Positions 1-10,075 of a DNA stretch of 64,000 bases are shown piece by piece; the first letter of the stretch is position 1, and each line of letters opens with the position of its first letter. The notes beneath the pieces are model-generated. The model was given only the letters and a program-made list of their open reading frames with translations, had not been told where the DNA came from and searched no databases. The translations under genes were made by a program, and so were the position numbers. Location of the stretch: NCBI GenBank assembly GCA_905221605.1, contig CAJNDS010000177.1, forward strand, positions 123,501-187,500, given 5' to 3'. The stretch is from Symbiodinium natans. Taxonomy: Eukaryota; Sar; Dinophyceae; Suessiales; Symbiodiniaceae.

Positions 1-57
1 CCCCCCCCCCCCCCCTCCCCCCCCCTCAGACACTGAACACGACAACTCTCAAAGCAG

Positions 58-97
58 GTACAACACGGATCAAGTGTACCCGGCGCCTTGTCTGCAG
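58..97 (+). CDS. possible upstream exon of the PARP gene
   Basis: An AG|G acceptor at 56-57 is followed by an open stretch reading YNTDQVYPAPCLQ before the first telomere-type array. It lies on the same strand and just upstream of the first secure PARP exon. The 3' edge is not clear; a GC donor near 107 would also keep the frame open. There is no domain match, so this is only a candidate. Confidence 0.25.
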
Positions 98-221
98 GGA
101 ACTGGGGCGCTCACCCTAAACCTAAACCCTAAACCCTAAACCCAAACCCTAAACCCTAAACCCTAAACCCTAAACCCTAAACACCTTGAATCCCAAACCC
201 CCAACCCCCCAACTCAACCAG

Positions 222-1046
222 GAATACCTGGTCCTCTACCAGCGTCTCCACGGTGGTGAGTCGGCTCCGAGACTAATGCCGGAGGCTCCCTTTCTGCTGG
301 AGCTGCCGCTCTACTGGAAGAACGCCCTTGGGCAGCAGAAGTGGTTTCCTGGTTCTATGTGTTTTTTGGCTTTGTGGCTTAGCTCTTTTGTTTGCAATGG
401 TGCTCAGTAAGTGGTAGATTGGGCTCCGGAGTTTAGGTTGGGCTTCGGGGGCATTTTTGTGTGTCTTTGGAGATCTTGAGGCTTTGACTTTTCTGGAAGA
501 TAGGTCACTTTTCCGTGTGGCGAGAATACTTAGCTTGGGCATTTCCCCAAATAAGGGGGTGGGGGGGTGGGGGGCGGGGGGTGTACCCTTAATATACCCC
601 GGGGCCCAAATAGGATGGTCCTTGTTCTAGGAACCCCAAAATTTTCAGAAACCCAGCAAGTTGGCAAAAACTGGCTCGTTCTTAGCGGGGAATGAGGGAC
701 TGAGGTACCCTATATATAATCCCGTAAAGGGTATAAATAGATAAATAAATCAATACATATATATACAGACATAGATACATAGGGCCATAATGTTGGACCT
801 GCTTTATTAGGGGAGGTCGCTTTAAAGTCAATTTGGCCGAATTATTCAGGACCCCCTGACTGTTTGAGGGGTCCGCTTTAAAGTCGAACCGTCCGGGCGC
901 CGTAAGAAAATTCCACGTGGCGCGCCTTTAAAAAAGATAACCGGGCATTGCTGCCCCTTTTAAACATATCTAAACTCCACCCTATTAAAATCATATAAGC
1001 CCCCGGGGCCGTGTAATCAGGACCCAATCCACGCCCCGACTGTTCA

Positions 1047-1077
<31 letters not shown>

Positions 1078-4000
1078 CAACATTAAAGCAGGTCCCACAT
1101 TATGTCCCTCATTCCCTACGAAGAACCAGGGTCAAACCTAAACCCCAAACCCCAAACCCCAAACTCCAAACTCCAAACCCCAAACCCCAAACCCTAAACC
1201 CTAAACCCTAAACCCTAAACCCTAAACCCTAAACCCTAAACCCTAAACCCTAAACCCTAAACCCTAAAGAGCCAGGGGGCAAAAAGTGCTGCTTCAGGTG
1301 GACCGGAACCCTGCCATGGAGGCTTTCCGGGAGCACTGGATTGTGAAGCCACGGATCTGCGAGCTCATCCAGCTGACGCTGGGCTTGAAGTTTAGGGTTT
1401 AGGGTTTAGGGTTTAGGGTTTAGGGTTTAGGGTTTAGGGTTTAGGGTTTAGGGTTTGGGGTGTGGGATTTGGGGTTTAGGGTTTTTAGTTTTTTGGTTTA
1501 GGGTTTTCAGGGTTTAGGGGGTCTAGGGTTTAGGGTTTAGGCTTGTTTCCATCTTTTCCCTGTGCTTGAGATGTTAGCTTCGACTCCCTCTGAAACCCCA
1601 TGAAACTAAGCTCTAAACAAGGCAGTAGAGCTACCTTGAACATCCCCAAACCCACTCGTAGATCACGCCATGTTAGGCAGGGACTGTGGTCTATTTTGAA
1701 CCCCTACGTAGGGGCTACGGTACACTTCAAGGGTTTAGGGTTTAAGGCTCAGGGTTTAGGGTTCGATTCGGATTTCAACCCAAGCGTTCAGGGTTGAAAT
1801 CCCGAGGGTTTAAGGGTTTAAGCGCCAAGGGTTTGTTCTAAACTCTAAACCCTGAACCCGGAACCCCAAACCCTAAACCCTAAACCCTAAACCCTAAACC
1901 CTAAACCCTAAACCCTAAACCCTAAACCCTAAACCCTAAACCCTAAACCCTAAACCCTAAACCCTAAACCCTAAACCCTAAACCCTAAACCCTAAACCCT
2001 AAACCTCGACGAGGCTTGCCGACGAGACGGCCAGCGGAGCAGCTCTCGAAGTGCTGTCGGCTCGGCGTGTGGAGGAGAGTTTCCTGCAGGGTCCCTAGGA
2101 GTTTTTGGGGTTCAGGGTACTGTCTATATAAATAGGGTTTAGGGTTGAGGGTTTAGGGTTTAGGGTTTAGGGTCTAGGGTTTAGGGGTTAGGGTTTCGGG
2201 TTTAGGGGTTAGGGTTTTGGGTTTTGGGTTTAGGGTGTTCATAAATCGGGTTGTAGGGTACAGGATTGGTGTTTAGGGCTTAGGCTCACGTCAAGGCACT
2301 CATTAGTCAAGCAACTTGTCAAGCGACAGAGTCATACCCACCCGCCCGTTGGGTCCCACAACTGTATAGGAAACAATTACACTCTACGTCAAACTCAAGC
2401 CAGCGTAAATCCCACCTATCTTCAAAACGCCCAAGGCCCAGTGGGCCCTAAATCCTAAAGCCCCACGAAGACATGGCCTTTGCCCACGAAGCCATGCCCA
2501 CGAAAATTTGACACTTGCCCACGAACTTTTTTGAACGCGCGAAATTTGGGCCCGTACCCTTGCCCGCGAAGAGATGGCCCTTGCCCGTCCACGAAAAAAT
2601 GGCCCGAAGAAGGCCTTTGCCCACGGTTTTTGGCCCTTGCCCGAGAAATTTTAGATCTTTGCCCACTGAAATCGTGTACGAAATTATAGACCCGTGCCGC
2701 GAAATCTTGCCCCTTATACCCCTGCCACAAAGAAATGGTCCTTGCTCATGAAGCAACGACCCTTGCCCACGAAGAGAAGCCCCTTGCCGCAAGAAGAAAT
2801 GGCTTGCGCACCTTCTTTTGGTTGATAGAAAGCTCGAGGGCTTACAGCTTCGGGTTCGGGTTTAGGGCTTAGGGGTTAGGGTATAGGGGTCATCGGGCCT
2901 AGGAGTTTGAAGCGTGGAATGCTGCTCTCTCTCTCTCTCTCTCTCTCTACCTCCACAGCGCAGGTAGCAGCAAAGGGAAGGATAAGAAGTACAGAGCAAG
3001 CTTTGCATTCGAAAGGCACGTGCTCGTTGAATGTTGACCACAGAATTTACTTTGCTACCCAGGCTCGGCTTTTTGTACAGCCTTAGACATGTGGCCAGCC
3101 GTGTGTGGAGGATTCGGGCTTGTGGCTGCAGTACGTGGATACTTGGCTTGCTAATCATTTCGCCTCTAAACCCTAAACCCTCAACCCTAAACCCTAAACC
3201 CCAAACCCAAACCTTGGCAAGCATGGCATGCCAGGTGCCTAACATCACTAGCTCTTCGTAGGAAATTGGAGACTCAGGGTCTCTGTGGAATCCCTGAGGT
3301 TTGGGGTTTAGGGTTTAGGGTTTAGGGCTCAGGGTTCCTTTGTTAAGCAACACAAGGCGGACCGGGGACCCTAATTCCTTGGTAGCCCAGTGATCCCCTT
3401 TCCCCATTTTTTTTGGCTCAAGGCTCCCTCATAGAGTAAGCAACCCCAAAAAGGGTGCCCTTAGTGTAATATGGTTTCTGGGCTAGCCAGATTCCCTATG
3501 AAGGACCAGAAAGTAACGACAGAACGAGTCCTCCTACCGCGCCTGGCCGAGGTTTGAGGCTTGAGGGCAAGCATCTTGCAGTAAGATTGCCCTAAAAGAC
3601 ACACGCCCAACTGCTGAGGCTTGACTCTTCTAGCAGCTCTCATGGGCTCAGGACGAAACCTAAACCCTCAACCCTAAACCCTAAATAGCCCAAGTTAGGG
3701 ACCAGGGACTGGAACTTCTACTGGTTTGGGGTTTCGGGTTTGGGGTTTAGGGTTTAGGGTTTAGGGTTTAGGGTTTAGGGTTTCGGGTCTAGGGTTTAGG
3801 GTTTAGAGCTCCAGGCCTTCAAGCAGGCCGTCCATGAGAAGCTCCGGCTGTCAGGGCAGCAGCGATGTACTCCCCCGCAGGAGCGCTTCGCCAACCACAG
3901 CCCTCCGAGTAGGGTTAACCCTAAACCCTAACCCCTATACCCTAAACCCTAAACCCTAAATCCTAAACCCTAAGCCCTAAACCCTAAACCCTAAACCCTA

Positions 4001-7000
4001 AACCCTAAACTATACACCCTAAACCAGCCCGAAAGCCTACGGGCAGCCTAGGCCAAGGGGCCGTTTGGGGATCAGGGTTTTGCCTTTGCTGGGGTTCTTT
4101 TACAGGAGCCGGTCATCCACAAGACGCCGCATGAAGCACCCCACCCTGTTCATTAAATGGGTTTAGGGTTTAGGGTTAGTTTAGGATTTAGGGTTTAGGG
4201 TTCAGTGCCTAGGGCTTACTTGAAGTTTCGTGGGTACTCATAAGTCGGGTTAGAATCGTCCTAAACAAGGTTAGCCATAGTTACCCAACTTTTAACCCTA
4301 CTTCTAAGTACCCATGAGTAGGTGTCCCGGTGACCTCGGGTGACTAGAGTGACAACCCTCAAATGCCTAGCATGTTCAGACTGCGAGAACACACCGCCTT
4401 ACAGAGACCTCGACTCTTCCAAATCTCTTAGGGTTTAGGGCATAGGGTATGCCAGAATCCGAGACCCTGAAGACTTCTTAAGCCCGAGACCTAAACCTTA
4501 AACCCTAAACCCTAAACCTCAGCCCTAAACCCTAAGCCCTAAACCCTAAACCCTAAACCCTAAACCCTAAACCCTAAACCCTAAACCCTAAACCCTAAAC
4601 CCTAAACCCTAAACCCTAAACCCTAAACCCTAAACCCTAAACCCTAAACCCTAAACCCTAAACCGCAAGCAGGACCTGGCCAGGAGCCTTGGAAACGGCT
4701 CCTTGTGGGCAGCACTGGATGCGGAGCGCCTAGAAGCCCGGGACCTCTCAGCAACTTGGCGGATTTGGCGGATTTGGAGGGTTTAGGGTTTAGGGTTTAG
4801 GGTTAAGGGTTTAGGGTTTTAGGGTTTAGGGTTTAGGGTTTAGGGTTTAGGGTTTGAGGTGTAGGGATTAGGGCTTAGGGTCGATGAGTGCTGCTTGGAA
4901 AGGTCGAAAGCCCGAAGCCCGGCCCCCCTTTTGCCCCAGCAGAGCCCTAGTGTATCAAGATGCGTGTACCGCAAACCCTAGGGCTTAGGATTTCGGGTTC
5001 AGGATTTAGGGTTCAGGGTTTTAGGGTTTTAGGGTTTTAGGGTTTTAGGGTTTTAGGGTTTTAGGGTTTTAGGGTTTTAGGGTTTAGGATTTTAGGGTTT
5101 TAGTGTTTTAGGGTTTTAGGGTTTTGGGTTTTAGGGTTTTAGGGTTTAGGGTGTAACGGGGCTTCCCATCCACCCCAAACAAAAGAACCAGCGATTGAAG
5201 TGAGGTGATTATGTGGGTCTTTCCTAAAAAAGGTGAACCCCATACCCAAAAGTAGAATAGAATCCCTTTCAAGGGATCTCCAAAACCAATACCCTTGTTT
5301 TCGGAAACCCCCATGTTTACGTGTACCGCCGGGAAAACCCTTAGACCCGGCCCCGCTAGTTCAAGCTCCCCCTCGCCTGTCCCGCCGCCACAGCCCCGTT
5401 AAACCGTAAACCCTAAAACCCTAAACCCTATACCCTAGAACCTAAACCCTAAACCCTAAACCCTAGGACATGTACATGTTGGTAGCCCTTACATAAGTAC
5501 TTAACTTGGGGCAGAGGCTTCTGCACAAGAATTGCCTGGTTTTGTTTGGTGGGGTGGCCAGCAGTTTTCAGGGTTCAGGGCAAAGCTACGCAACATCTCT
5601 AAGTCCCAAACCCTGAGCCCTAGTTAGCCTAACCCTAAACCCTAAACCCTAAACCCTAAACCCTAAACCCTAAACCCTAAACCCTAAACCCTAAACCCTA
5701 AACCCTAAACTCTTTGAAGTTTAGGGTTTGCTGGGAGTTCGGAGGTGGCTGTCAATGAGCTGCTGCTGTGGCATGGGACTTCACGCGAGGCCCTTCAAGC
5801 TTCATAATATTTTGGGCTGTTGGGTTTAGGGTTCAGGGTTTAGGGTTTAGGGTTTAGGGTTCAGGGTTTAGGGTTTAGGGTTTATTCAAGCTTCATACTA
5901 TGTTGGGCTTGAGGGTTCTGTGTGTATGGATTAGGGTCTATAGGGAGTCTGTAAGTAGCAAGCAGTCGATAGGGCCAACATTTTTCTCCCCTATAGAACT
6001 GAAAGTGTACTGAACTCAGCAACTAAGTTTTTGGGACACCGGTCCGATGGCAAAAGCTACCTATAAGGAGGGGCCCTCGATAATGGAGAGCAACCCTGAT
6101 TGGGCGTTCATGTTGCCGTTCTGTAGATTTTTTGCAAAAACGCTACAGAGTCCTGACACACACCCTAAACCCTAAACCCCAAATCCTAAACCCTACAGGC
6201 CTTCATGTTGCTGTTGCTTGTTTTTCCTGTTCTCCATGGACTCAGACATCTCGGAATGGCTGTCCTAAACCCTAAACCCTAAACTCTAAACTCTAAACTC
6301 TAAACCCTAAACCCTAAACCCTAAACCCTAGTTGGATACAACTCCAGAATTATTTTTGGGGATCTACATGACAGTGTAGGGTTGAAGGTTTAGCCTCTTC
6401 GCTTATACCGGTACCGCACCCTACCTGTAAGGCTGTGGGGGTATACAGTCTTTGGGGTCAAAGTGTTGGGCTGTGATAAGGCTGTGGCTCCGGTGTCGAA
6501 GAACAAAATTCGAGAGAATCATAGGAGCCCCAAGAAACTGTATGCCTTAAACCACCCGAAGCCCCAATCTAGCTGAGGGCAGAGAGCCTCGAAGTTTAGA
6601 ACTCCTATCCGACTTAGTGCCGAAGTCTAAGAACTATTCACATGCAAATGGCGGGCCTAGCGAAGCCCGCAGCCCCAAGCCCCCCCTCCCACCCACCACA
6701 CACACTCGCTAGACCCTACATCCTAGACCCTAAACCCTAAACCCTAACCCCTAAAGACCCTATAGACCCTAAAGACCCTAAAGACCCTAAAGACCCTAAA
6801 GACCCTAAAGACCCTAAAGACCCTACGCACCCTGAAGACCCTAAAGACCCCAAAGACCCTAAACCCTACACCCTAAACCCTAAACCCTAAACCCTAAACC
6901 CTAAACCCTAAACCCTAACCCGAAACCCCAAATCCACAGGCTGCGGAGTCGATAGCAGAGCGAGGCTTCGAGATCTCGGTGCCTGGATTGATGTAGGACC

Positions 7001-8351
7001 CCGGAGGCTTAGGGTTTAGGACTCAAAATTTAGGGTTTAGGACTCAAAATTTAAGGTTTAGGGGTTTAGGGTTTAGGGATTTAGGGTTTGGGTTGTACCC
7101 TGACTTTCCTTTAGGGGGTAGGTTCCCTTACCCCAGCAAGCCGGACCGGGTGCCCCTTTCTTGTCCTCTAGGTTGCTGGGAACCCGGAGATGGATCCGAA
7201 AAAACCCTAAACAGCAAGATATGAGAGGGTTTAGGGTTTAGGGTTTAGGGTTTAGGGTTTAGGGTTTAGGGTTTAGGGTTTAGGACGAAGCCCAAACCAC
7301 ATGGTCACACAGTCGGGTTGAAAATGTCAACAGCACCGATCCCCGAACCAGCAATAAACGTTAGGGTCCCTCTTTGAATACGGAGAACCCCCAAAGTTGT
7401 CGGGAAGTAGAGACAGCAACAGCGGCTTGCAAGTGCCAGAGCCTTCCTAAAAACCCTGAGGGAGTTTACGGGCATCCCAAAACCATCCAAAACCCTAACA
7501 CCTAATATTCAAAGCCTGTTGAAACCCTGAACCCCGAACCCTAAACCCTATATCTGTATATCTATACAGAAGTATGTAGGGTTCCTAACTTCGGAAACCC
7601 CCTAGTCCTGAGGAGAGAAGCACCCACGGACGGCGGTACGGCCCTGGAGTCTACCTTGCGGAAGATCTGTCGAAAAGCATCAGCTACTGCCCGGACAAGG
7701 TCGGCTGGAAAAGCAAGCGAGGGCTGCTTGTGTTCTGCCCGTACCCTACTTGGAGTTTCATGGGTACTTATAGAAGTATAGGGGTTATATAAGTACCCTT
7801 AAGAAGTTTATAACCCTGTAGGTACTGCATAATTGCTTGTAACTCTACTTGTAACGAGTTAGGGCAACTATAAGGTTATAAACTTCTTAAGGGTACTTAT
7901 GTAACCCCTATACTTCTATATAAGTGCCCATGAACCTCCAAGTACCTGCGCCTTGGAGTGCTTACATCTGCCAGCATATGCCCTGACGAGGCTGGGCCCA
8001 AGTATGTCCTGCTCTGCCGTGCCGTGTGTGGGCAAATCTTCTACACGGAAAAGGGCTGGCACGATGAGGCCGGCGAGGAAGCCGCAAGAGGTGACAAGCA
8101 CTGCGTACTTGCAAACCCGGGCAAGCAGGGCCCGCGGGAATACATCCTCCTGCAGTCAGCACAGGTGTACCCGGAGTCTAGGACCTACAGTTGTGCTCTT
8201 CTTTCTTTCTTAAGGCTTAGCTGCTCAACCACGACCTAAAGCCCTGAACTAAAACCACTGGCGCGCCGAGGAGTACATCGTGGAGATTGGAGAGGCCTCC
8301 CAGCCAGACGTGACCCCGAAGCAGACGCGCGTCTATGCCTTGACCCTCTGA
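222..8351 (+). CDS. PARP-family ADP-ribosyltransferase, ten exons, 5' end missing
   Basis: Exons inferred at 222-343, 1276-1389, 2014-2090, 3807-3913, 4673-4780, 5745-5798, 6940-6992, 7621-7699, 7991-8173 and 8271-8351. Their lengths sum to 978 nt, and splice phases agree at all nine junctions to give one open frame ending in TGA (8349-8351). The last five exons carry a PARP catalytic domain: NELLLWHGTSREAL (the donor-site histidine), AAESIAERGFEISVPGL, RYGPGVYLAEDLSKSISYC (the tyrosine), KYVLLCRAVCG, and PREYILLQSAQVYPEY with the glutamate of the H-Y-E triad. The family transfers ADP-ribose from NAD+ to proteins, and a kept glutamate fits chain elongation. The first five exons give a helical region with no domain I recognise, and no start codon is in view. 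Donors are seven GT, one GC (5799) and one GA (8174). Every intron carries telomere-type repeats or a small inverted-repeat element. The catalytic assignment is strong; exon edges are inferred. Confidence 0.82.
671..1131. mobile_element. MITE-like element, family D
   Basis: The left end (671-700, ...GGGGAATGAGGGAC) is the inverse of the right end (GTCCCTCATTCCCTACGAAG, 1104-1123). A second inverted pair lies inside: CATAATGTTGGACCTGCTTT near 786 against AAAGCAGGTCCCACATTATG near 1085. The interior holds a G run (about 1047-1073) and GACTGTTCAGGGG, a motif seen again at 36.74 kb. No coding capacity. It sits in the first visible PARP intron. Confidence 0.5.
1194..1455. repeat. telomere-type arrays flanking PARP exon 2 in opposite orientation
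   Basis: CCCTAAA heptamers run to 1267. The exon follows (1276-1389), then TTTAGGG heptamers from 1390. The GT of the donor is the G of the exon joined to the first TTTAGGG, so the repeat itself supplies the splice donor. Confidence 0.85.
1866..2003. repeat. (CCCTAAA)n array, about 20 perfect copies
   Basis: An uninterrupted heptamer array ends 10 bp before the acceptor of PARP exon 3 (2014). The same intron begins at 1390 with TTTAGGG, so its two ends are complementary. Confidence 0.9.
2455..2795. repeat. degenerate tandem repeat built on CCCTTGCCCACGAAG
   Basis: About ten diverged copies of a 30-40 bp unit containing TTGCCCACGAAGAAATGGCC lie in PARP intron 3. The open frames over this block, on both strands, are by-products of the repeat. 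Confidence 0.7.
2922..2948. repeat. (CT)n microsatellite
   Basis: A pure CT dinucleotide tract of about 27 bp in PARP intron 3. Confidence 0.9.
3379..3489. mobile_element. MITE-like element, family E, copy 1
   Basis: A unit of about 110 bp begins TTGGTAGCCCAGTGATCC and ends GGTTTCTGGGCTAGCC, which are inverted repeats of each other. The interior TTTTTTGGCTCAAGGCTCCC ... AAAAAGGGTGCCC recurs at 48537-48650 and 57961-58069. It is non-coding. Confidence 0.6.
4217..4320. mobile_element. MITE family A, diverged copy
   Basis: The left end TACTTGAAGTTTCGTGGGTA and the right end TACCCATGAGTA are inverted repeats matching the family A consensus (best copy 7747-7944). It lies in PARP intron 4. Confidence 0.5.
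4500..4663. repeat. (CCCTAAA)n array before PARP exon 5
   Basis: About 23 heptamers, nearly perfect after 4545, end about 10 bp before the acceptor at 4671-4672. A TTTAGGG array follows the exon from 4781. Confidence 0.9.
5012..5152. repeat. octamer variant array (TTTTAGGG)n
   Basis: An eight-base version of the telomere-type unit is repeated about 16 times. A single-base length variant repeated this consistently suggests local amplification rather than random decay of heptamers. Confidence 0.85.
5745..5798 (+). CDS. PARP exon with the HGT motif
   Basis: This 54-nt exon encodes 18 residues including NELLLWHGTSREAL. In PARPs the histidine of HGT contacts NAD+. The acceptor is AG|GTG (5743-5744). 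The donor is GC (5799-5800), and the intron's first bases GCT match the first bases of the next exon. The exon is a tiny island between telomere-type arrays, so homology tools can miss it. Confidence 0.8.
6720..6935. repeat. mixed array including a nonamer (CCCTAAAGA)n
   Basis: The block starts and ends with CCCTAAA heptamers. Its middle (about 6750-6860) is a nonamer CCCTAAAGA repeated about a dozen times. It runs up to the acceptor of PARP exon 7 (6938-6939). Confidence 0.8.
7621..8173 (+). CDS. PARP exons with the catalytic Tyr and Glu, split by a hairpin-bearing intron
   Basis: Exon 7621-7699 encodes GRRYGPGVYLAEDLSKSISY and ends CPDK|GTCGGC. Exon 7991-8173 starts AG|GCTGGG and encodes KYVLLCRAVCG through PREYILLQSAQVYP. 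The intron (7700-7990) is flanked by a diverged duplication of coding sequence: SYCPDKVGWKSKRGLLVFC on the left resembles SICPDEAGPKYVLLC on the right. A 198-bp inverted-repeat element (7747-7944) lies inside it. The next junction uses a GA donor (CCG|GAG), and the last exon also begins GAG. Confidence 0.78.
7747..7944. mobile_element. MITE family A, best copy: 198-bp inverted-repeat element
   Basis: The left arm (7747-7815) and the right arm (7874-7944) are inverted repeats of about 70 bp that differ at only a few positions. The termini are TACTTGGAG(G/T)TTCATGGG and its inverse. The central loop is about 58 bp. It fills most of PARP intron 8. Related copies occur at 4217, 12515, 16711, 26293, 28997, 39474 and 58698. 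It has no coding capacity, so it is non-autonomous. Confidence 0.75.
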
Positions 8352-8752
8352 GGCTCGGCACCGTGTTCTCCTAGTTGGGAGTTAGGGTTTAGAGTTTCTA
8401 GGGCTTAGGAGGCTTGTAATGTTGAGGATGGCAATAAGCTATGAATTCGGGTATTATCTAGTATTATCTAGCGGGTCTATTTGTAGCACCACTCTGAATT
8501 AGCCCTATTTAGTATGGCATTCGGCACCAACTTCCAGAAGACTCCCAACCCTGAACACTTTTTAGCAAGCTCTTTTTTCGGTACATGGTTGCATAAAACC
8601 CCGAAAACCCCGACACCCCGAAAACCCTAAAACCCCCAAACCCCAAAACCCCCAAACCTCCAAAACCCCCCAAACCCTCAAAACCCCAAAACCCCAGAAC
8701 CCCCAAGCCCCGGAACCCCAGAACCCCAAACCCAACACCAATTTGGTGACAG
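8352..8752. other. spacer after the PARP stop codon
   Basis: About 400 bp without a supported gene. It holds degenerate telomere-type units and, at 8600-8735, a C/A-rich run of CCCCAAAAC-type units. Open frames there come from the repeat. Confidence 0.55.
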
Positions 8753-8847
8753 GTTCGAAGATCCTGGTGTTGGCCTGCACCTGCCCGAGCAGCATCCGCG
8801 ACCAAGGGAGACAGCTGGCCCAAGGTGATGACTCCATGGATCCAGGG
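8753..8847 (+). CDS. exon-like segment A, gene uncertain
   Basis: After an acceptor at 8751-8752 the segment reads SKILVLACTCPSSIRDQGRQ and ends near a GA or GT donor (8839 or 8847). Codon third positions are GC-rich like the secure exons. It could be an early exon of the eEF3-like gene or of an unrelated gene; I do not recognise the protein. Confidence 0.4.
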
Positions 8848-9036
8848 TTAAGATTCAGGTTTTAGGGCTTAGGGTTTAGTTTAGGGTTTTGGGTTTAGGG
8901 TTTAGGGTTTAGGGTTTGGGGTTTAGGGTTTAGGGTTTAGGGTCCAGGGTGCAATGATTCCATGCCATGAGATCGAGAAGCCGAAGCAGAGAGCAACACT
9001 GGAAGCTGCCTAAGAGAGGAAGGAATCCTTCCGCAG

Positions 9037-9285
9037 GCAACGTTGGAACGGATCAACGAGGAAGGCCATGACAAGGCAAGCTGCCCGCTTCCAGAAGCAT
9101 ATGCCTCCCTGCGGAACCTCAAGAACAAGGCGACCTGCAAAAATGGAGAGTGGCCGGACAGTGGTCGGCTCAACCAGGAGCAGGTGGGTGGAGACACGAT
9201 CGACCTGGCCAGCAACTGCGAGTACGTCGGTCAGGCTCTGAGCCACGCAGGCTTGACCCCGACTGCCGCCTTGGAGACCAAATGG
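9037..9285 (+). CDS. exon-like segment B, about 83 codons, unknown protein
   Basis: An AG|G acceptor (9035-9036) opens a frame reading ATLERINEEGHDKASC and continuing past a possible GT donor at 9184. Hydrophilic and mostly helical in character. Two minus-strand frames are also open here, but the plus frame has better GC3 and proper splice signals. No family recognised. Confidence 0.45.
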
Positions 9286-9410
9286 GCCCCCCAAATAATC
9301 ACCCTAAACCCTAAACCCTAAACCCTAAACCCTAAACCCTAAACCCCCATGCTACTATCATGCCTTTGAAGGCAGAGGGACGGCCCGGCCCCACAAGGTA
9401 GAGGAGCCAG

Positions 9411-9465
9411 GTGGTCATTGCTTGCGCGGCCGCACCGGCAACCCGGAAAGCCTACAACACAGCAA
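9411..9465 (+). CDS. exon-like segment C
   Basis: AG|GTG acceptor at 9409-9410; reads VVIACAAAPATRKAYNTA and ends A|GC. It joins in phase to the segment at 9630. The protein is not recognised. Confidence 0.4.
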
Positions 9466-9629
9466 GCTTGATATTTCTTTGAACATGACTCGCTGGCTCC
9501 TGGCTTGGAATTTTGGAGTTAGTACCTTAAATCTCCCTATAGCATTTTTTTAAGGGACCCCTAACCCTAAACCCTAAACCCTAAACCCTAAACCCTAAAC
9601 CCTTGTTTCCCCAAAAATTTCCTGCCAAG

Positions 9630-9721
9630 AGCCCAGCGAGATAACAGCTGAGTTTGTTGGCCTTGGCCCTCTCGAAGTGCGGCTGATGGCCAGGATTTTC
9701 GAGCACCTGCTGGAGCTTCCT
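9630..9721 (+). CDS. exon-like segment D
   Basis: Reads PSEITAEFVGLGPLEVRLMA and onward to FEHLLELP, with a GT donor at 9722. It is phase-compatible with segment C (A|GC joined to AG|AG). The helical sequence is not recognised. Confidence 0.45.
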
Positions 9722-10002
9722 GTTCAGGGGCTTGTTTAGTGTTTTACAGTGTTACATGGAGTTTATGGGGTCCTTAGGACCATTTAGGGTAGGGTGTTAT
9801 GGGGTTTATGGGGTTAGTTAGGGCGACTTAGGGCTATTTAGGGTTTATAGGTGTTTGTAGGCTTCAAGGCTTGGGACTTATAGGGTTCTAAAACCCCTCA
9901 ATGTCAGTTTGTCGAAAAGCCTCCCCTGCTACTCGCACTTGACATGCCGGAGATTCCGCATGTTTGCTGAGATTCGGGATAGGGTCTCGAGATAGGAGCC
10001 AG

Positions 10003-10075
10003 GCAGCTACATCGGAGTTGCTTGCGGCAGGGCGCTTTTCCATCTGCCACCGGGCAAACACAACACATTCTTGCG
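10003..10075 (+). CDS. exon-like segment E
   Basis: AG|GC acceptor at 10001-10002 and CG|GT donor at 10076. Reads SYIGVACGRALFHLPPGKHN. A second frame is also open across this stretch, so coding status is moderate. Confidence 0.35.

Noticed and set aside
1-183. Chromosome end
   Set aside because: CCCTAAA units near the left edge look telomeric, but equal or longer arrays occur throughout the window with genes between them, so there is no evidence of a true terminus.
3401-3421. Possible spliced-leader relict (CCATTTTTTTTGGCTCAAGG)
   Set aside because: It lies inside an inverted-repeat element found in three places and is not followed by a gene start, so it does not mark a retroposed mRNA here.
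8509-8837. Minus-strand frames rich in Gly-Phe-Trp
   Set aside because: They translate CCCCAAAAC-type units; periodic GFWGLGVLGF composition marks repeat translation.
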